Source of the DNA: Marinobacter nitratireducens
Lineage (GTDB): Bacteria; Pseudomonadota; Gammaproteobacteria; Pseudomonadales; Oleiphilaceae
NCBI RefSeq assembly: GCF_000708045.1
Contig: NZ_ANIE01000005.1
Location: 62,001-126,000 of the forward strand
DNA length: 64,000 nucleotides
Direction of reading: 5' to 3'
Shown here one piece after another: positions 16,410 to 25,952 of the stretch. Under the pieces are notes generated by a model. That model ran no database searches, had not been told where the DNA came from, and worked only from the letters and a program-made list of their open reading frames with translations. The stretch's first letter is position 1, and every line of letters begins with the position of its first letter. A program made the position numbers and the translations under genes.

Positions 16410-18443
16410 ATGTCCCGTTCAACCAATGCCATTCTTGTGCCTCTACTGGGTGCCGCTCTGGCCCTTTCCGGATGCAGTGATGATTCCCGTTCATTTATCG
16501 GGAGCGAGAATTCCGAGCACAGCGCTGCCGCTCCAACAACCCGCGATGCAAATAAGAAGGTGTTAGATCAGCGTCCGTTCGAAAACCGGAAAGACTTCGA
16601 AAACGCACGCCGTGGGCTGATCGCTCAGGCGCCGGATCTGGTGATCAGCCAGGAGGGCGGCGGTGAGGTCTGGAATATGCCTGCCTATGACTTCGTCGAT
16701 AGCGAGGGCAAATCTGCACCGGAATCTGTCAATCCGAGTCTCTGGCGCCAGGCCGCACTCAACAATATTCACGGCCTGTTTGAAGTCACCGATGGACTCT
16801 ACCAGATTCGGGGATACGACCTTTCCAATATGTCGATCATTGAGGGTGACACCGGGTGGATACTGGTGGATCCGCTCACCTCAAAGGAGACTGCCAGTGA
16901 GGCATTCCTGTTTGCCCGAGAGCATCTGGGAGAGAAACCGGTAAAAGCGATTGTCTTTACCCACAGTCACCTGGATCATTTTGGCGGCGTGCAGGGGGTG
17001 CTCCAGCACCTGACTGATGAGGAGAGGGCCAACCTGCGGATTATCGCCCCGGAAGGCTTCGAAGATGAGGCGACCAGCGAAAATATCATTGCCGGCCCGG
17101 CCATGACCCGGCGGGCCATGTACATGTATGGCAAGCAGCTGGGCCGTGATGTCAGAGGTCATGTCGGTACCGGACTCGGGAAGGCTCCCGCCTTTGGCAC
17201 GTTCGGATTTGAAGCACCGACGGATCTTGTCCGCGAGACCGGCACCGAGATCACCGTGGACGGCGTACCGATGGAATTTCAGGTGGTTTCCGGTTCTGAA
17301 GCGCCTGCCGAGTTCACATTCTACTTACCCGAGAGCAACGCCTTCTGTGGTGCTGAACTGGTGAGCCGCAACATGCATAATCTCTACACATTGCGCGGTG
17401 CGAAGGTCAGGGATGCACGCATCTGGAGTGCCTACATTGATGAGGCGCGCACCCGGTTTGCCGAGGCGGATGTTTACTTTGCGAGCCACCACTGGCCCTT
17501 GTGGGGACAGGCCAATATCCAGGATTTTCTGATCAAACAGCGGGACACCTACAAGTTCATTCATGATCAGAGTGTGCGGCTGATGAACCAGGGCGCCACG
17601 CCCCGTGAGATCGCCGAGACTCTGAAACTGCCAGAAGCCCTCAACCAGGACTTCCACAACCAGGGCTATTATGGAACGGTTTCCCACAATGCCAAGGCGG
17701 TCTATCAGAACTACATGGGATGGTTCACCGCCAATCCCGCTCAGCTCAATCCACTCCCGGAGAGCGAATCGGCCCGTCGCTATGTCGAGATGATGGGGGG
17801 AGAGGAGCAAGTCGTTGAGAAGGCACGGAGCGAGTTTGAATCAGCGAGCGATATGGACGTGACCGAAGGGCAGAAGACCTACCGATGGCTGGCCGAGTTG
17901 CTCAACCAGGTCGTCTTCGCGAACCCTGACAACAAGGATGCCAAAGCCCTGCTCGCCAATGTCTACGATCAGTTGGGCTATCAGGCGGAGTCGGGCCCCT
18001 GGCGTGATTTCTATCTGACTGGCGCTTACGAACTGCGCAATGGCGCGCCAGAGGTTGGCATTAAGCCAGCGATGATGAAAGATATCCTGTTGCACACGCC
18101 GGTTTCGCTCTTCTTTGACAGCATGGCTGTGAGACTGAATGCCGAGGACGCGGATGGCGAAAACGTGACGATCAAGATCACGTTTACCGATCTTGGGGAG
18201 AGCTACCTGCTCACGCTGCAAAATTCGGTCCTGCACAACCGGGTGGTCAGCGAAGACACGCCCGCCGATGCGACGCTTGCGATCACCAGACCGTTGTTTG
18301 TGGATGTCCTGATTGGAGAAGCGGGACTCAAGGAACTGCTTTTCAGCGACGACATCCGCTTTGAAGGCAGCAAACTCGACCTGATCAGTTTCTTCGGGAT
18401 GCTGGACAAGCCGCAGGGGCGGTTCAATATCGTCACACCATGA
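16410..18443 (+). CDS. Lipoprotein alkylsulfatase (SdsA-type metallo-beta-lactamase fold)
   Basis: 677 residues from the ATG at 16410, preceded by TTGAGGG. A lipoprotein signal peptide ends LALSGC. The central metallo-beta-lactamase domain has the zinc motif HSHLDH at residues 185-190 and later FYLPESNAFCGAELVSRNMHN-type elements of linear alkylsulfatases. An alkylsulfatase dimerisation region follows (about 430-550) and a SCP2-like C-terminal domain ends the protein, as in SdsA1. It should hydrolyse primary alkyl sulfates such as SDS to alcohol and sulfate in the periplasm or at the outer membrane. Lipid anchoring is notable; many SdsA-type enzymes are simply exported. A hairpin terminator follows. 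Confidence 0.88.
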   Translation: MSRSTNAILVPLLGAALALSGCSDDSRSFIGSENSEHSAAAPTTRDANKKVLDQRPFENRKDFENARRGLIAQAPDLVISQEGGGEVWNMPAYDFVDSEGKSAPESVNPSLWRQAALNNIHGLFEVTDGLYQIRGYDLSNMSIIEGDTGWILVDPLTSKETASEAFLFAREHLGEKPVKAIVFTHSHLDHFGGVQGVLQHLTDEERANLRIIAPEGFEDEATSENIIAGPAMTRRAMYMYGKQLGRDVRGHVGTGLGKAPAFGTFGFEAPTDLVRETGTEITVDGVPMEFQVVSGSEAPAEFTFYLPESNAFCGAELVSRNMHNLYTLRGAKVRDARIWSAYIDEARTRFAEADVYFASHHWPLWGQANIQDFLIKQRDTYKFIHDQSVRLMNQGATPREIAETLKLPEALNQDFHNQGYYGTVSHNAKAVYQNYMGWFTANPAQLNPLPESESARRYVEMMGGEEQVVEKARSEFESASDMDVTEGQKTYRWLAELLNQVVFANPDNKDAKALLANVYDQLGYQAESGPWRDFYLTGAYELRNGAPEVGIKPAMMKDILLHTPVSLFFDSMAVRLNAEDADGENVTIKITFTDLGESYLLTLQNSVLHNRVVSEDTPADATLAITRPLFVDVLIGEAGLKELLFSDDIRFEGSKLDLISFFGMLDKPQGRFNIVTP

Positions 18444-18454
18444 GGCGTGGCATT

Positions 18455-18484
18455 GGGGCGATCCGGCGAAAAGCCGATCGCCCC
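18455..18484. terminator. Bidirectional hairpin between alkylsulfatase and ytoQ
   Basis: GGGGCGATCCGGC and GCCGATCGCCCC pair with one bulged base around a GAAAA loop. It lies in the gap between the convergent stops at 18443 and 18495. The stem is GC-rich, with only a weak T content on either side. Confidence 0.6.
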
Positions 18485-18494
18485 TGGTGCGGTG

Positions 18495-18938
18495 TTACCG
18501 GGCAGTGGTCACGTACTTCAGCACTTCAACGACCTGTTCCGGAGTCTGAGCCCAGGCCATGGCGGCGGCATCCACTTCCTTCAGCGGGTGAACGATGTCT
18601 TCACCGTGCAGGGTGATGTACGGCTTATCCAGTGCAGCACAGTAGCCGGCGTCGAAGGCCGCATTCCACTGCTTATACTTGTCGCCGAAACGGATCACCG
18701 CCAGATCGCACTGTTCCAGCATGGTTTTGGTGCGAATGCCGTTCACTTTTGAAGACTGATGGTCACGCCAGAAGGCAACGTCCGGTTTGCCCAGAACATC
18801 GCCCGCAGCATCGCTGGCTTCGTGGTCGGTCACCGGTGCAGTGAACTCCACCGGAAGGCCGGCGGCTTCTGCGCCTGCCTGAATCTGTTCACGCCAGTCT
18901 GTGTGGATTTCGCCGGAAAGATACACGGTCCAGATCAT
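18495..18938 (-). CDS. ytoQ: YtoQ-family protein (nucleoside 2-deoxyribosyltransferase-like)
   Basis: 147 residues from the ATG at 18938, which has GAGGAA 8 nt upstream; an upstream in-frame ATG lacks such a site. The start MIWTVYLSGEIHTDWREQI and the segment CDLAVIRFGDKYKQWNAAFD are characteristic of YtoQ, a small conserved family with the flavodoxin-like fold of nucleoside 2-deoxyribosyltransferases. The biochemical role is not established. It is a single-gene unit, convergent with the alkylsulfatase gene. Confidence 0.88.
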   Translation of the reverse strand: MIWTVYLSGEIHTDWREQIQAGAEAAGLPVEFTAPVTDHEASDAAGDVLGKPDVAFWRDHQSSKVNGIRTKTMLEQCDLAVIRFGDKYKQWNAAFDAGYCAALDKPYITLHGEDIVHPLKEVDAAAMAWAQTPEQVVEVLKYVTTAR

Positions 18939-19025
18939 GGAAGCTTCCTCACTCTCAAATGAATAGACGCGCATCATACTCGATGCGCGTCCTGAGGGTC
19001 AGTCCGTGTGAGCCGCAGGTGGCGG

Positions 19026-22000
19026 TTATTGAACGAGGTACATGGCGCTGCCAGTCGCGAACATCAGTCGGTGCTGACTGTTGGAGGCTTGAGGTCTGTA
19101 GTGCATGCTCCGATGCGCGACAGAGCCCATCAGTTCCGGACTTGTCCAGACTGCCTTGCCCGTGCTGGCGGACATTAACTCAATGGTGCTAACCACGTGG
19201 TTGATATCGTCGACGATGGTCTTGCCCACCAGCAACTGTTGGAAGTCCGTTCGAGATGAATCCACGACAAAGTCGGTGACCTCGCCAGGCAAACTGAAAC
19301 GGCGAGTTTCGATCCAGGTGTTGTCGTTGAGGTCGAAAATAACGAACTCTGAGGAATCGCTGCCGTAAGAATAACTGCCAGCGCAAACCAGTTCCGGCCC
19401 CGGCTCATCGTCCAGGTTGGCAAACTGCAACCGGTTGCATTGGGTAGATGCGGTGAACAGGGCAGACAGGTCGGTTCCGGATTGGAGAGCCCCGTCCACA
19501 ACCTTCCAGACTTTCAGCTGTGAACTTCTGCCGGCCAGGGCCAGATATCGAATGCCGTTATCGCTGGTCAGAGCGAAATCGGTGATCGTGTTGCTCAACG
19601 CAACCTGCTCAAGCAATACCTGGTTTTCGATGTCCACCACCGACAGTGAATTGCCGTTGGCAATGAAGGCATCGGCGTAACTGTCGGCGTTGAAGAACTC
19701 GGCCTCAACCATGTTGATATTGTCGTCGTAAACACCGCCGGTGCCCCAGTGTTCGGTCAGGTTGCTAAGCTGCAAGGCCTTGAACATGCCGTCGTACGTT
19801 GAGGAGGTCGCCAGGAAGATATCGGCGTAGCCGTCGAGGTTGTAGTCGACAATATCGCCATAGCGACTCCCCTCCCAGCTGTTGCTGATTTCCTCCGTCA
19901 GGGAGAAGGTGCCGTCCTGATCCATGTAGGCCAGTCGCTGACCGGCGTAGCCGGATTCGGTTGAGGGTACAATGAAAATGGCACGTTCCTGCCCGGGTTC
20001 AACGGCTCCCCAGCCGGCTGCGGTGAAGCTATCAAGCTGAATGTCCATGTCCTGACCAACGGTAATGGTTGGTGAGGCGCCAGACAGTTCGGCCACGATC
20101 AGGTCGTCGGCACCGGAGCTGCTTTGTCCGGTTCCCCATAAGAGCTCTTTAATACCATCGTCGTTGGCATCACCCACCGTGATGCTCTTGGATCCGTGGC
20201 CTTGCATGTCGAGTTGCCAGATGCTCTGGAGCGAGCTTCCCTGCAGGTCATAGGCCGTGATGTTGCCCCACTGACAGTCCCCTACCAGAAGTTCCTGGGC
20301 AGCATCGGCATCCACGTTTGCCGACTGGATGGCACAGGTATTGAAATTATCCTGGTAGGCGAGCTGAGACTTGCTGACGGCGGAAAACACTTTTATTGCT
20401 CCCCAGGCGTCGGCGGCCAGGATTTCGTCGATGCCGTCGGCATCCAGATCGCCAGCGGCCAGGGTGCCGTCACTGAAGCCGGTACCCAGGTACCACTCGT
20501 TTGCCCAGGTGGCACCGTCATAAACCAGACCACTGCTGAGTACGATTTCAAGCTGGGCATCGGCGTCTACATTGCCAATGACCATTTCCCTCGTTGAGCC
20601 GTTCACCGCTGTTTCAAACAGCTGCGTTGCGGAGCCGTCCAGTGCAAGCACGGTGAGCGATTGGGTCGCAGAACTGAATTCGCTCTCGGACGTGAGAATG
20701 GCGAGCTCCATGATGCTGTCGTCATTCACATCCGCCATGGCAATCGCGTCAACGAAACGGCTGGTTTCGTAGATGGGCCTGGCTGTGTCGGTATCGCCAC
20801 CAATTACGCTGATGCCATGCTCGGTCGCGACGACTAGCTCCAGTTGCGGATCTGTATCAAGGTTGCCAGTGGTTAGTGCGGTCAGACTACCATCGGTTGG
20901 CATGGCATAGGGGTAGGCCCAGCTTTCCTCATAGCCGCCGTTGGCGGCGGACAGGGCGAAGACCCGTTGGTTATCCATCGTGAGGATTTCATTACCGCTG
21001 TCTCCGAGGAAATCTCCGATGAACATCGCATGGTTCTGGCCGGGTACGGTAATGCCGCTACGGGCAATCGGAAGGCTTGTGCCGGGGTTGATTACGTCGA
21101 TGCTGTAATCGACGGCCTCGTCCGTGGAGTCACCAATGCCCAGGCCAAAGGTGATGGTGCTTGCATCGAACAGCAGTTCTTCGACATGCCATTGCAGTGT
21201 GCCATCGCTGCCAATCTCCATGCCGGAGGGCCCATAAAGAAGCGTTGCCGGTGAGGCCGGGCCTGGTTCGTCAGGGTCGCTGAAGGTGGCGGTAACGCTC
21301 AGAAGCTGGCCTGCCTCAATGGTGTCCGGGATGCCTGAAACGTTCAGGGTTGCCGGGGCATCGCCGATTAAAATGGTCAGGTTATCGCTGGCCTGGGCAA
21401 ACTGACCATCTGAAACCACAGCGAAGACGACAATTTCATCATCTTTCTGAGTGTAGCTTGATGGCAGGGTGGCAGAGTCGATACCGGTTACGGGAGTTCC
21501 GTTGACCATCCATCGGTATGATATCGAGAGTTCACTGATATCGGTGTCCCGATCCGAGTAGCTACCGGCCTCGACGACGATATCTGTTGTGGTATCCGGG
21601 GTGGGTGTCTTGAGTATTGGTGCCGCAACCTCTGGAGGAAAACCTGCGTTTTCAATCGCCACCAGCTCAATCCCGCCGAGGTAGGAATACAGGAAGTTGT
21701 CGAGGGAGGTAAAGTAGTACCCCAGCTCCGGCTGGTTGTTGCCATCGCCGTCAAACAACACGCGAGTGAACGTTGGGTCGACGATATCCACATACGCGCT
21801 TTGGTTCGAAGCTCCGCCGATTTTTACGGTACCAGCCTGGGGATCGCTGTAGTTAGTGATGGGCGTTTGAGTCGAAATGCTGACCGTTCCGGCACCGGAG
21901 GCCACGAATGTCCCCTCGAACTCCCAATTGTCGCCGATGGCAGATCGGGAGACGCTGTCTATACGCTGAAAGCCGGTTTCGGTATTGGTCGATAGGAGCC

Positions 22001-22598
22001 TGACGTCAACATCGAAGTTCTCGGCGTTATCGCCCATAGCGTAGGATACGAAGCCGCTGAGTAACTCCGGCGGATAACCGGGTAGCGTCAACTCCAGGTT
22101 GTCGTAATAGACTGTGTATGAGCTGCCTTCACTATTCAAAAGGCTGACCATGGAGGAACCGTTCAGCACAATGTCGTAGTTTTCGACGCAGTTTTCATAC
22201 TCCAGACGGACGTTACCCACACCGTCGCTGTTCAGGCTACCGTCCATGGTAAAGGTGCCGCCGTCGGAGCACAGATAGGTGGCCGGCATCCGGTCTGAAC
22301 CGTAGAGCACGCGGTTGTAGAAGCCCTGGGGAGGAAAGGGAAAGTAGATGTCTGCGGGGCCGAAAAGCATGGCCGCATAGAGTTGAATGGTTTCCGGGTC
22401 AGCGTCAAGATTGGCGAGGGCATTGCTCCCTTCATAGCGGGACTCTACATAGCCTCCATACTGCTTCTTCAGCTCTGCCGGTGAACGGTCAGTCAGGGTT
22501 TTACTGGTCGTGGGTGTGCTGTCTGAACTTCCGCTGCCGCAGGCGGCGAGGATGGATGTGGCTACCAGCAATAAGAACGGTCGGGCTCCCGACTTCAT
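19026..22598 (-). CDS. Large secreted lipoprotein with FG-GAP/VCBS-type beta-propeller repeats
   Basis: A 1190-residue protein with a lipoprotein signal peptide ending LAAC (cysteine 20). Residues about 300-510 contain two Ig/cadherin-like segments (DRDTDISELSISYRW; PDTIEAGQLLSVTATFSD). Residues 520-1180 hold at least eight FG-GAP-like blades with calcium-binding signatures such as DVNDDSIMELAI, DLDADGIDEILA, DANDDGIKELLW and DYNLDGYADIFL. These domains mediate adhesion or carbohydrate and protein binding at cell surfaces. No catalytic motif is seen. The gene is followed in the same operon direction by none; upstream lies the PHB-depolymerase-type gene with a terminator-like hairpin between them. 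Confidence 0.8.
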   Translation of the reverse strand: MKSGARPFLLLVATSILAACGSGSSDSTPTTSKTLTDRSPAELKKQYGGYVESRYEGSNALANLDADPETIQLYAAMLFGPADIYFPFPPQGFYNRVLYGSDRMPATYLCSDGGTFTMDGSLNSDGVGNVRLEYENCVENYDIVLNGSSMVSLLNSEGSSYTVYYDNLELTLPGYPPELLSGFVSYAMGDNAENFDVDVRLLSTNTETGFQRIDSVSRSAIGDNWEFEGTFVASGAGTVSISTQTPITNYSDPQAGTVKIGGASNQSAYVDIVDPTFTRVLFDGDGNNQPELGYYFTSLDNFLYSYLGGIELVAIENAGFPPEVAAPILKTPTPDTTTDIVVEAGSYSDRDTDISELSISYRWMVNGTPVTGIDSATLPSSYTQKDDEIVVFAVVSDGQFAQASDNLTILIGDAPATLNVSGIPDTIEAGQLLSVTATFSDPDEPGPASPATLLYGPSGMEIGSDGTLQWHVEELLFDASTITFGLGIGDSTDEAVDYSIDVINPGTSLPIARSGITVPGQNHAMFIGDFLGDSGNEILTMDNQRVFALSAANGGYEESWAYPYAMPTDGSLTALTTGNLDTDPQLELVVATEHGISVIGGDTDTARPIYETSRFVDAIAMADVNDDSIMELAILTSESEFSSATQSLTVLALDGSATQLFETAVNGSTREMVIGNVDADAQLEIVLSSGLVYDGATWANEWYLGTGFSDGTLAAGDLDADGIDEILAADAWGAIKVFSAVSKSQLAYQDNFNTCAIQSANVDADAAQELLVGDCQWGNITAYDLQGSSLQSIWQLDMQGHGSKSITVGDANDDGIKELLWGTGQSSSGADDLIVAELSGASPTITVGQDMDIQLDSFTAAGWGAVEPGQERAIFIVPSTESGYAGQRLAYMDQDGTFSLTEEISNSWEGSRYGDIVDYNLDGYADIFLATSSTYDGMFKALQLSNLTEHWGTGGVYDDNINMVEAEFFNADSYADAFIANGNSLSVVDIENQVLLEQVALSNTITDFALTSDNGIRYLALAGRSSQLKVWKVVDGALQSGTDLSALFTASTQCNRLQFANLDDEPGPELVCAGSYSYGSDSSEFVIFDLNDNTWIETRRFSLPGEVTDFVVDSSRTDFQQLLVGKTIVDDINHVVSTIELMSASTGKAVWTSPELMGSVAHRSMHYRPQASNSQHRLMFATGSAMYLVQ

Positions 22599-22773
22599 TA
22601 CGAGACTCCTTTCTGGAAACGACGATATCCCTGTCTGTGTTCTGCGCCACTCGGGTGAAGGGCAGGGTCAGAGTGGGGTGCTAAGTGTTCGCAGGCTATC
22701 AGTTTTTGCAGAAGTCTCTCGGACCCGGTTCACAAGAATCGTATCCAATGAATACATGTTTGACGTAATTTGC

Positions 22774-22800
22774 AGATCCGCCCCGACGCGAGGCGGATCT
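22774..22800 (-). terminator. Hairpin after the PHB-depolymerase-type gene
   Basis: AGATCCGCC (22774-22782) and GGCGGATCT (22792-22800) form a perfect 9-bp stem with a 9-nt loop, 22 nt downstream of the esterase stop on the minus strand. No T tract follows, so it may act partly as a 3' stabiliser. Confidence 0.55.
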
Positions 22801-22821
22801 GATCATTTGGGAGAAGCTGAT

Positions 22822-24561
22822 TCAATTACACTGCCCGGCTTCAAAGAACCCTTCGGAGGTTTCTTTCACCCAGGTATAAACGCCGGAGAGGCCTCCCAGA
22901 GAATCATCGCCTCCGGTCGTGTAGTAGCCGCCAGAGTAATAGGCGCGCCCGGCCGTATCGTGGTTGAGGTTGGTGTCGTTCCAGTCCTGGCAGGTGAACT
23001 CGCCGCCCCCACCGGTGCCACCGCCGCCACCGTTGCCGCTGCAAGCTGTCGGCTCAGTTGCATACCAGAGTCCGGGGTCGCCTTCATAGAGCGTTACGCT
23101 GCTCCAGGTGTCGAAGGAGCCGCCAATGTCCGCATCATCGCCCGTGGTTAGCGCGCGGAGATCCGACATTCCCCCAGCATAGGCCCGGCCGGCTGTAATA
23201 TGGGCGCTGGGTGACGCGGTGGCCTGTTCACAGGTTTCGGTCGGGGCGTTGGGGTCGACCACCTCAACGGTGCGGTTCTTGGTTGAGGGGTTTCCGTCAC
23301 TGTCGGTAGCGGAATAGGTGCACTCGTAGGTGCCAACGGCGGTGGTGTCCACATTGCTACAGTCAGCGGTCACCGTCAGTGAGCCGTCTTCTGCATCTTC
23401 CGCGGTTGCACCCGGGTCGGTAAAGGTGGTGTTGATTGCCACCGTCATGGGGTTGTCACCAATCAACGTAATGATCGGAACTCCCTGCGGTAGAGAACCA
23501 TCCTTGCTGTGGCGACTGAAGAAATCCCAGACGATATCCGGATAGCTTGGCCCAACCCGGACGGCCCATTTACCGTTGTTGCCATCTTCACCGCCAACCC
23601 AGTAATGGCCATGATCCGTGTCCTGAGTGTTCGGTGTGGCCAGGGGACCGTCCAGGTAGATGGTTTCAACCAGGGAGCGTGAGTTCAGGGTGCCGTCCTG
23701 GGTATAACGGGTATGCTCACAGCTGTAGTCGTTCTGGTAATACGGTGAGCAGGCGGTGGTGGAGGCTTGTGCCTCGGCTGTGGTGTCGAAGGCTGGATCG
23801 CCATGGACTTTCAGATGGGCATCCCGGGCGTTGTCCGCGCCGGTTTTCAGTACGGTACAGTCGTTTTCGTTCTGCAGGATCATGAGCGGAATGGGGTAGC
23901 CGTCATCCAGTTCGCCCTCCATATCAGAGACAACCTGAGACACACTGTGGAATGTCGCGCTTCCCGGACACTGTCCTGAGAGTGATACAGACGCTGAATC
24001 CTCACCATAAGGGAGCCCGGAGGCAGGTGCGGCCGCCGCCCAGTACTCGTTGTGGGCAACGGATGCAACGATGGTCATTGCGCCGCCCGAGGAGAGGCCG
24101 GTCATGAACCGACGATTCGGGTCGACGCTGTAATTGGATTCCACGGCAAGTGCGATCTGGTGCAGGTCTTCTACCTCGCCGGCGCCTTCATGACGGTGAT
24201 GATCGAACCAGAAGCCCCAGCAGTTTTCGTTTCGCAGGCCGTCATAACTCGTGATGAACGGTGCCACCAGAATGAATCCGTAGGTGTCGGCGGCTTCTTT
24301 GAGTCCCCAGTCGTTCAGGACATCGTCATTGGTCTGTTTACAGCCGTGAAGTGCCATCACCATGGGCGCAGGGGTGGCGAGGTTATCCGGAACATAGACT
24401 TTGTAATTCCGGCTTCGGGATTGGTTGTAGGATTGTTGCGGCAGGGTGTAGGCATCGGTCTGGCCGGCGCTTGCGGGGTGCGCAGGAAGCACCAGTATTG
24501 ATGCGAAGGCAACGCCTGATAGCAACTGACCCACCCGATTCAAGATGAGCGATAACTTCAT
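22822..24561 (-). CDS. Secreted PHB-depolymerase-family esterase with C-terminal repeats
   Basis: A 579-residue exported protein with a signal peptide cleaved after HPASA (about residue 32). The catalytic domain (50-360) is of the esterase/PHB depolymerase type: LHGCKQTNDD near the oxyanion site and GLSSG with nucleophile serine 157. Next is an HYR/DUF5011-like Ig domain (about 365-440). The end holds two related segments, TAGRAYAGG...LWYATEP and TAGRAYYSGG...FEAGQC, separated by a glycine-rich linker, which resemble short substrate-binding modules. It should cleave polyester or acyl esters outside the cell. Whether the substrate is poly-3-hydroxybutyrate or a feruloyl or acetyl ester cannot be settled here. 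Confidence 0.82.
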   Translation of the reverse strand: MKLSLILNRVGQLLSGVAFASILVLPAHPASAGQTDAYTLPQQSYNQSRSRNYKVYVPDNLATPAPMVMALHGCKQTNDDVLNDWGLKEAADTYGFILVAPFITSYDGLRNENCWGFWFDHHRHEGAGEVEDLHQIALAVESNYSVDPNRRFMTGLSSGGAMTIVASVAHNEYWAAAAPASGLPYGEDSASVSLSGQCPGSATFHSVSQVVSDMEGELDDGYPIPLMILQNENDCTVLKTGADNARDAHLKVHGDPAFDTTAEAQASTTACSPYYQNDYSCEHTRYTQDGTLNSRSLVETIYLDGPLATPNTQDTDHGHYWVGGEDGNNGKWAVRVGPSYPDIVWDFFSRHSKDGSLPQGVPIITLIGDNPMTVAINTTFTDPGATAEDAEDGSLTVTADCSNVDTTAVGTYECTYSATDSDGNPSTKNRTVEVVDPNAPTETCEQATASPSAHITAGRAYAGGMSDLRALTTGDDADIGGSFDTWSSVTLYEGDPGLWYATEPTACSGNGGGGGTGGGGEFTCQDWNDTNLNHDTAGRAYYSGGYYTTGGDDSLGGLSGVYTWVKETSEGFFEAGQCN

Positions 24562-24684
24562 CGTTCAGAACTCCTTTTATTGGATTTATTGTTCGGCGGT
24601 TCTGAACAAGGAAATATCGTGCCACCCTTCTAACCTATTGATTTAATAGAGGTGGCCTGTGTAGATATGCGGGCGATATGGCCT

Positions 24685-24725
24685 GGATTCCGGACAATTG
24701 TCCGGAATCCCTGACTGTCAGTCAG
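24685..24725. promoter_or_regulatory. Two abutting perfect palindromes
   Basis: 24685-24710 is a 26-bp perfect palindrome (GGATTCCGGACAA followed by its reverse complement). Immediately after, 24711-24725 is CTGACTG-T-CAGTCAG, also perfect, covering the stop codon of the helical-repeat gene. The first may be a terminator for that minus-strand gene or an operator upstream of the esterase gene, 124 nt away. Confidence 0.6.
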
Positions 24726-25704
24726 CAAGTTGCTGATGGAGTCTGGCTGAGGCTTGAACGAGGAGCGCTTCCTCGGCGCTTTCAGGCGTCATATCAGACG
24801 TCTTCTTGAGAAGGTCCCGTGCGGCTTTTTCGCCATCCTGCCCTCTCACCTTGATAATGGCGCGGGCGTACTCGTAATAGAGGCCTGGATACTCAGGTGC
24901 AAGTTCCCGGGCTTTTTCGAAGTGTGCCTTCATTTTCGACTCGCTCGCGCCGTAAGTAATGCGCGCAACAAAGCTGCCCGCTTTTTCGATGATGCCTGCC
25001 TGTACACCGGCCAGGAGGGTCATTGCGTAGATGTTTTCAGCATCTTGCTCAAGTAACGATTCCAGTGTTTCCAGAACATCGGAGGTGTATCCCGTTCCCA
25101 GAGCCTCGGTTGCAGACATCTCCTCAATGGTGCGGGCCTTTCCGTAGGCGTTGCCAAAGCGAATGATCGGATGATCGGGGGCCAGGTCTCGAATCTCCTG
25201 GGTTCGGCTTATGACTTCCTCCAGCAGTGCGCGGCGTTGTTCCGGGTCGGATTCAATGAGTGTTGCGTGCAGCGCCTGTGCATAAAGGGCGGGAAAATAG
25301 CCAGCCGGGCCAAGGGCCAGTCCAAGGTCTCTGGCATCCTTGAACCGACCATTGAAGAGCAGGCTCCAGGCGGTCCGCAGTTCGCGGGCATAGGCTTCGA
25401 AATGCCCATCAAGCGGACCCTCAAGCAGGTATGAGAGCTCTGGATGAGCCGCTGATGATTCTTGTAGGTGCCTGCGTGTGTAGTCGTAGAGCGCTGGCCA
25501 TCTCTCTGCATCTGATTGGAGGCTCAGAGCTGTTGGCAGAGGGCCGCGAAACCCGCCCGTCAGCATCTGCCAATGCTGGTCAAGGTTCTGCTGTGAGTAA
25601 TCGAATGACCGGAGAGATTCGGGGTAGGGCGCCCAGGTCTTGTCAGCCAGCACCAATTCGCTGTGCAGCATTACGGTCAGAAAAAATATTGAAAGCCTTA
25701 GCAT
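24718..25704 (-). CDS. Exported helical-repeat (TPR-like) protein of unknown function
   Basis: 328 residues from the ATG at 25704, with AGGAG 7 nt upstream; an earlier in-frame ATG at 25737 has no such site. The start MLRLSIFFLTVMLHSELVLA is a signal peptide. The rest is alpha-helical with TPR-like pairs, for example AENIYAMTLLAGVQAGII and HFEKARELAPEYPGLYYEYA. This suggests a periplasmic scaffold. It lies upstream of the esterase gene on the same strand, with the palindromes between them, and is divergent from the DUF6351-like lipoprotein gene. I do not recognise a specific family. Confidence 0.7.
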   Translation of the reverse strand: MLRLSIFFLTVMLHSELVLADKTWAPYPESLRSFDYSQQNLDQHWQMLTGGFRGPLPTALSLQSDAERWPALYDYTRRHLQESSAAHPELSYLLEGPLDGHFEAYARELRTAWSLLFNGRFKDARDLGLALGPAGYFPALYAQALHATLIESDPEQRRALLEEVISRTQEIRDLAPDHPIIRFGNAYGKARTIEEMSATEALGTGYTSDVLETLESLLEQDAENIYAMTLLAGVQAGIIEKAGSFVARITYGASESKMKAHFEKARELAPEYPGLYYEYARAIIKVRGQDGEKAARDLLKKTSDMTPESAEEALLVQASARLHQQLAD

Positions 25705-25752
25705 GGGTTTCTCCTGATTTTTGGTGAAGAAAAACACAGCACGGGCGAGCGT

Positions 25753-25850
25753 CCATTGGCTTTTATTCTGAGTGATGCTGAAAAGAGGCCAATGGTTGTT
25801 GCAACGATAGGGCTTTCAACAAGTTGTGATGTCTGTCACAAAACTGACAG
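25753..25850. promoter_or_regulatory. Inverted repeats in the divergent region before the DUF6351-like gene
   Basis: CCATTGGC (25753-25760)/GCCAATGG (25788-25795) are perfect 8-bp arms 27 nt apart. CTGTCA (25833-25838)/TGACAG (25845-25850) are perfect 6-bp arms 6 nt apart. Both lie between two divergent exported-protein genes and are candidate operators. Confidence 0.35.
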
Positions 25851-25952
25851 TAAGGGAAGTCTGTTGAGCCAAGGCCAAGAAGCGAACCTTTTGGTGTTAT
25901 TTCCGTGAACTTGGGTGAATTTGTCTCGATATAACAAAAAAGTGAGTTCGCA

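Noticed and set aside
22822..23100. Glycine-rich linker as a frameshift or sequencing error
   Set aside because: The frame continues into a second copy of the TAGRAY repeat, showing that it is a normal inter-domain linker.
25834..25840. Second ECF41-like TGTCACA site
   Set aside because: No CGTC follows at 16 or 17 nt; the match is better explained as part of a CTGTCA/TGACAG dyad.
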